Source: a virus
Length of the DNA stretch: 40,238 nt
Strand: one strand, 5' to 3'
IMG/VR virus record: IMGVR_UViG_3300036791_000334
Location: 1-40,238 of that record
Shown: positions 37,440-40,238 of the stretch, piece after piece
Layout: each line of letters begins with the position of its first letter
Position numbering within the stretch: the stretch's first letter is position 1
Program-made: the position numbers and the translations under genes
The notes under the pieces: generated by a model
Seen by the model: only the letters and a program-made list of their open reading frames with translations
What the model was told of the DNA's origin: nothing
Databases searched by the model: none

Positions 37440-39994
37440 TGCTGGTTCAAACCTACACCTCGGCGCCGTTCGAGTACCGCCTCCCGGGCGATATCCCGGT
37501 CACCTTCTTCCCGCTCTCGAGTTATAACCCGTACCTGACGACGCCGCCGCGGATCTACGGCGAGGCGTGGGCGGCCGGCTACACGAGCGCGATCCTCATC
37601 AATCCGGAGAAGCTCGAGGCCGGCTATCAAACGATCTGGCTCGGGCTTCTGCAGGATCAAGTGCACTGGCCCGACACTGACTTCGAGTGGTATCGGTTCA
37701 ACGCCACGACCGGCGAATGGCTCGGGCGCATCGACGTCGTGCCCGACGACACCTTCATCGTCACGCTTTTCGCGCAGGCACGCGACGGCACCGTTTACCG
37801 CATGGGCACGACGACCGATAAGGTCTACCAATGCACGGTCGACCCGATCGCCGGCGTGACCTTCGATCTCTCGCTCGTCGCCTTCGACCTCGCCGCACTC
37901 ATCGGCTCGGCGGTCGAGATTCAGGCCTACAACATTGACACCGCGCTAAACCTCCTCATGGTCGGGCACTCCTTCGCGCCGTATCTGCGGATCTACAACC
38001 TAACAACCGGGGATCTTCTCAGCTCGATCGCGCTGCCGGGATGGGCCGTCTCGATCATGCCGGTCGACACGCGCTACGTTTACGTCATGACTAACTTCGG
38101 GATCGTCGCGCTGATCGACTTCACGACCGCGACGGTGCTGTCGACCTTCCAAGTGCAAGAGAGTTTCAACTCCTTCACCAACGTCATAATTTACGATCAG
38201 CTCTACAAGCGCTTTCTCGCTTGGTTCCACACTCCCGAAGACGGCACCGGTCAAAATACCTCGATCATCCGCGGCTTCTATCCGGTCGATCAGGCGACCG
38301 GGATCACGAAGGCGGTGCCGATCCGCGTGCCGCGCAAGTACCGCTCGACGCCGCTCCTCACGCGCGTCTTCGGCGACATCGGCGAGCCGATCGGCGGGGG
38401 GATCGTGCGGCTCACGAGCCTCGACACCTCGAAGGCGACGGTGACCTCCTTCCCGGCGATCACCGACACCGACGGCGAGGCGATCGGCACCATCGCCGGC
38501 GATGACTCGGGCAACGTCACGATCGTCGCCTCGGTCGACGTCGCGACCGGGATCGGCGGCACCGGCGAATCCGCGCCCGCTCCGCCGCCGCCGATCGCGA
38601 CGACCGAGCGCAATCCGGGCGACTGCCCGCGCCTCGGCGGCTATCTCGTCGGCACCGCCGGCAGCTCGCCGGATTATTCCGACCCGACGCTGCAGGGGGA
38701 GATCGCGAAGCTCGACGTCGCGGTGCTCGCCTTCCCGCCCGGCTACGCGGGCTCGGGCGGCGTCTCGACGCAGCAAGTGTGCGTCGCGCTCAAGGCGCTC
38801 AATCCGCGCCTCGTGCTCGTGAATTACTCGGACCCGTTTCAGTACCCGCCGAGCTACAACGCGAGCGCTTACGGCGAGGTCGCGACCATGCTCGCGAATC
38901 CGCAGGACTCGGCGGCCGACGCCGCGCACCGGCCTCAGTGGTATCTGTTCGATCACTCCTACACACCGAAGAACACCGCGGCCGGCTACATCGCTTCGCC
39001 CGCCGCATGGGGCACCGCGAACCTCGTCAATATGACGAGCTACAACTCGAGCAACCGCAACCTCGCCGGGCAGACGGCGAACCAATGGCGCGCGAGCTTC
39101 GACGCGCTCTACTCGACGCGGATCTCGCTCGCGCTCGATGGCATCTTCGCCGATCACTCGGTCTACACGCTCTCGAGCCTCCTCGGCACAGCTCCGACCG
39201 GAGACTTCGACTCACCGGGCTCGGCGGTCGGCACGATCCTCGGCGATTGGAATCGTGACGAAAACTCGCCCTACCCTCCGGCGACTCACTACGGGCACTC
39301 GCCGCCGTCGCCGGCGAATGCGGCTGACTTCGCCTCGAGCACTGATTCCGCGTGGCGCACGGGCGTCGCCGACTTCGCCGCGCAGCTCCGCGGCAACATG
39401 GGCGCGGGCAAGTTCGTCTTCGCGAATCTGCGCGATTGGAATCACGGCCTACTCGGGCCGTTCTTCAACATGGTCGAGGGCGGCGTGATCGAAGCCATGA
39501 TCGGGCAGGCCGACAGCCCGGAGACGACGAGCTTCGCGGCGATGATGCTGGCCTACCAAAACATCATGGTCGCGATCAAAACGCCGCAACTCGTGATCTT
39601 CGCGCACGACGGCGACCCGACCGACTATCAGGACATGCGCTACGGCCTTTGCGCGTGCCTCATGGGCGGCAGCATCTACGGCACGGCCTACTATTACCAC
39701 TCCGACAGCGCGAGCGCCGGCGGCTACTCCGCTGTCAACTGGTTCGACGAATTCGACTTCAACCTCGGCGCGCCGACGCAATCGGTCGTCGTGCCGTGGC
39801 AAAACGGCGTCTGGCGCCGGAACTTCCAACACGGCATTGCGCTCGTGAATCCGAAGGGCAACGGCACGCAAACCGTAACGCTCGAGCGCAGCTATACGAA
39901 GCTCACCGGCTCGCAAGATCCGACGACTAACGACGGCTCGACGGTGACCTCGGTCACGCTCGCCGACCGCGACGGCCTCATCCTCATCGGGTAA
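37439..39994 (+). CDS. large tail protein: propeller-like part, Ig-like module and possible glycosidase barrel
   Basis: 851 aa from ATG 37439 (TGATG coupling). The first ~290 residues resemble a beta-propeller (LRIYNLTTGDLLSSIALPGW, YVYVMTNFGIVALIDFTTAT). About 300-375 is an Ig-like module (DIGEPIGGGIVRLTSLDTSK). A Pro-rich linker (ESAPAPPPPIATTE) leads to ~450 residues that look like a TIM-barrel glycoside-hydrolase-like domain (GHL15-style): LDVAVLAFPPGYAG, LVLVNYSDPFQYPPSY, LALDGIFADHSV, FVFANLRDWNHG, FNMVEGGVIEAM. It is a candidate depolymerase on the tail tip. Confidence 0.6.
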   Translation: MLVQTYTSAPFEYRLPGDIPVTFFPLSSYNPYLTTPPRIYGEAWAAGYTSAILINPEKLEAGYQTIWLGLLQDQVHWPDTDFEWYRFNATTGEWLGRIDVVPDDTFIVTLFAQARDGTVYRMGTTTDKVYQCTVDPIAGVTFDLSLVAFDLAALIGSAVEIQAYNIDTALNLLMVGHSFAPYLRIYNLTTGDLLSSIALPGWAVSIMPVDTRYVYVMTNFGIVALIDFTTATVLSTFQVQESFNSFTNVIIYDQLYKRFLAWFHTPEDGTGQNTSIIRGFYPVDQATGITKAVPIRVPRKYRSTPLLTRVFGDIGEPIGGGIVRLTSLDTSKATVTSFPAITDTDGEAIGTIAGDDSGNVTIVASVDVATGIGGTGESAPAPPPPIATTERNPGDCPRLGGYLVGTAGSSPDYSDPTLQGEIAKLDVAVLAFPPGYAGSGGVSTQQVCVALKALNPRLVLVNYSDPFQYPPSYNASAYGEVATMLANPQDSAADAAHRPQWYLFDHSYTPKNTAAGYIASPAAWGTANLVNMTSYNSSNRNLAGQTANQWRASFDALYSTRISLALDGIFADHSVYTLSSLLGTAPTGDFDSPGSAVGTILGDWNRDENSPYPPATHYGHSPPSPANAADFASSTDSAWRTGVADFAAQLRGNMGAGKFVFANLRDWNHGLLGPFFNMVEGGVIEAMIGQADSPETTSFAAMMLAYQNIMVAIKTPQLVIFAHDGDPTDYQDMRYGLCACLMGGSIYGTAYYYHSDSASAGGYSAVNWFDEFDFNLGAPTQSVVVPWQNGVWRRNFQHGIALVNPKGNGTQTVTLERSYTKLTGSQDPTTNDGSTVTSVTLADRDGLILIG

Positions 39995-39997
39995 CAC

Positions 39998-40238
39998 ATG
40001 GCAACGCTCACAAGCTCCTCGACGGTCGCGATCGGCGCGGGCTCCGCGGTCGTCGACTCGGTCGCGTTTCCGATCCTGCCGGCGCTCGGCTCCTCGCTCG
40101 GCAAGGGGCGGCTCGTGCATCCGACGCTCGGCACGCTCGACTATCCCAACGCGCCCGACGAATGGCGCAACGTCGACACCGACGTCATCATCGCGCCGGT
40201 TTGGGCGAACTCGAAGACGCTCGTCGGCTCTTCCAACG
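39998..40238 (+). CDS. tail-associated protein, N-terminal part of gene crossing the circle join
   Basis: Starts at ATG 39998, three bases after the large tail gene, beginning MATLTSSSTVAIGAGSAVVD. It runs off the window end. The terminal repeat joins it in frame to 12-446, giving 183 aa. No family is recognised. By position it is a tail-tip structural component. Confidence 0.6.
   Translation, partial: MATLTSSSTVAIGAGSAVVDSVAFPILPALGSSLGKGRLVHPTLGTLDYPNAPDEWRNVDTDVIIAPVWANSKTLVGSSN
40113..40238 (+). repeat. terminal direct repeat, right copy (circular assembly overlap)
   Basis: Identical to 10-135 over 126 bases. The sequence before it (GGGGCGGC) continues an open frame, so this side is the authentic one and the 1-9 bases at the other end are the chimeric ones. 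Confidence 0.9.

Noticed and set aside
38000-39157. 385-codon minus-strand open frame opposite the large tail gene
   Set aside because: Arg/Glu-rich shadow translation typical of GC-rich antisense, in the middle of a continuous rightward block.

Overview
The window is an essentially complete, circularly assembled genome of a tailed double-stranded DNA phage, about 40.1 kb and GC-rich. Bases 10-135 recur exactly at 40113-40238, and one gene (39998 to end, then 12-446) reads through the join, so the unit is 40,103 bp (10-40112). Bases 1-9 are a fold-back copy and probably artefactual. The lambda-like GpA-type terminase, lambda-type portal, long tape measure and G/GT-type tail chaperone frameshift indicate a siphovirus. 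The host is probably a Gram-negative, high-GC proteobacterium: the phage has a GH19 endolysin, a 3TM-type holin and a spanin-like membrane coiled-coil protein. The species cannot be read from the sequence. No integrase, transposase, tRNA or ParA/ParB gene was seen.

Layout by transcription block. (1) Plus strand, 17163 through the circle join to 8668. It starts with a small HTH regulator, then a lambda O-like replication initiator carrying an internal 11-bp iteron array and purine/G4 tract, a P-like helicase loader, small accessory proteins, a PD-(D/E)XK-type nuclease, a second HTH protein and a tail-completion-like protein. TerS/TerL, a head-joining protein, the portal and a fused prohead protease-major capsid protein follow. 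The tail genes come next: terminator, tube, chaperones with a -1 frameshift, an 860-aa tape measure, Ig-domain proteins, a large tail protein with a possible glycosidase barrel, hub, fibre and spike. The block ends with the lysis cassette: GH19 endolysin, holin, C39-like cysteine protein and spanin-like protein. (2) Minus strand 10508-8766: a DUF932 protein, a tandem-HTH regulator and a zinc-ribbon protein. A near-consensus parS site and an intrinsic terminator lie inside this block. (3) Plus strand 10957-13289: five small early-type proteins of unknown function, two preceded by the same RNA hairpin. (4) Minus strand 17057-13403: small membrane proteins, Bet-type annealing protein, PD-(D/E)XK exonuclease, a coiled-coil recombination-associated protein, a winged-helix-like protein and a membrane peptide.

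Blocks 2 and 3 diverge from the only long gene-free stretch (10509-10956), a regulatory region with mirror-image operators, facing promoters, a 20-bp palindrome and a consensus IHF site. Blocks 4 and 1 diverge at 17058-17162 around a 12-bp-arm inverted repeat. Blocks 3/4 and 1/2 converge on terminator-like hairpins.

The most noteworthy observations are the parS-like site in a phage with no visible partition genes, the iteron/G4 origin candidate inside the initiator gene, the protease-capsid fusion with a strong internal start that could release capsid protein alone, and the well-placed T7 slippery site for the tail chaperones.
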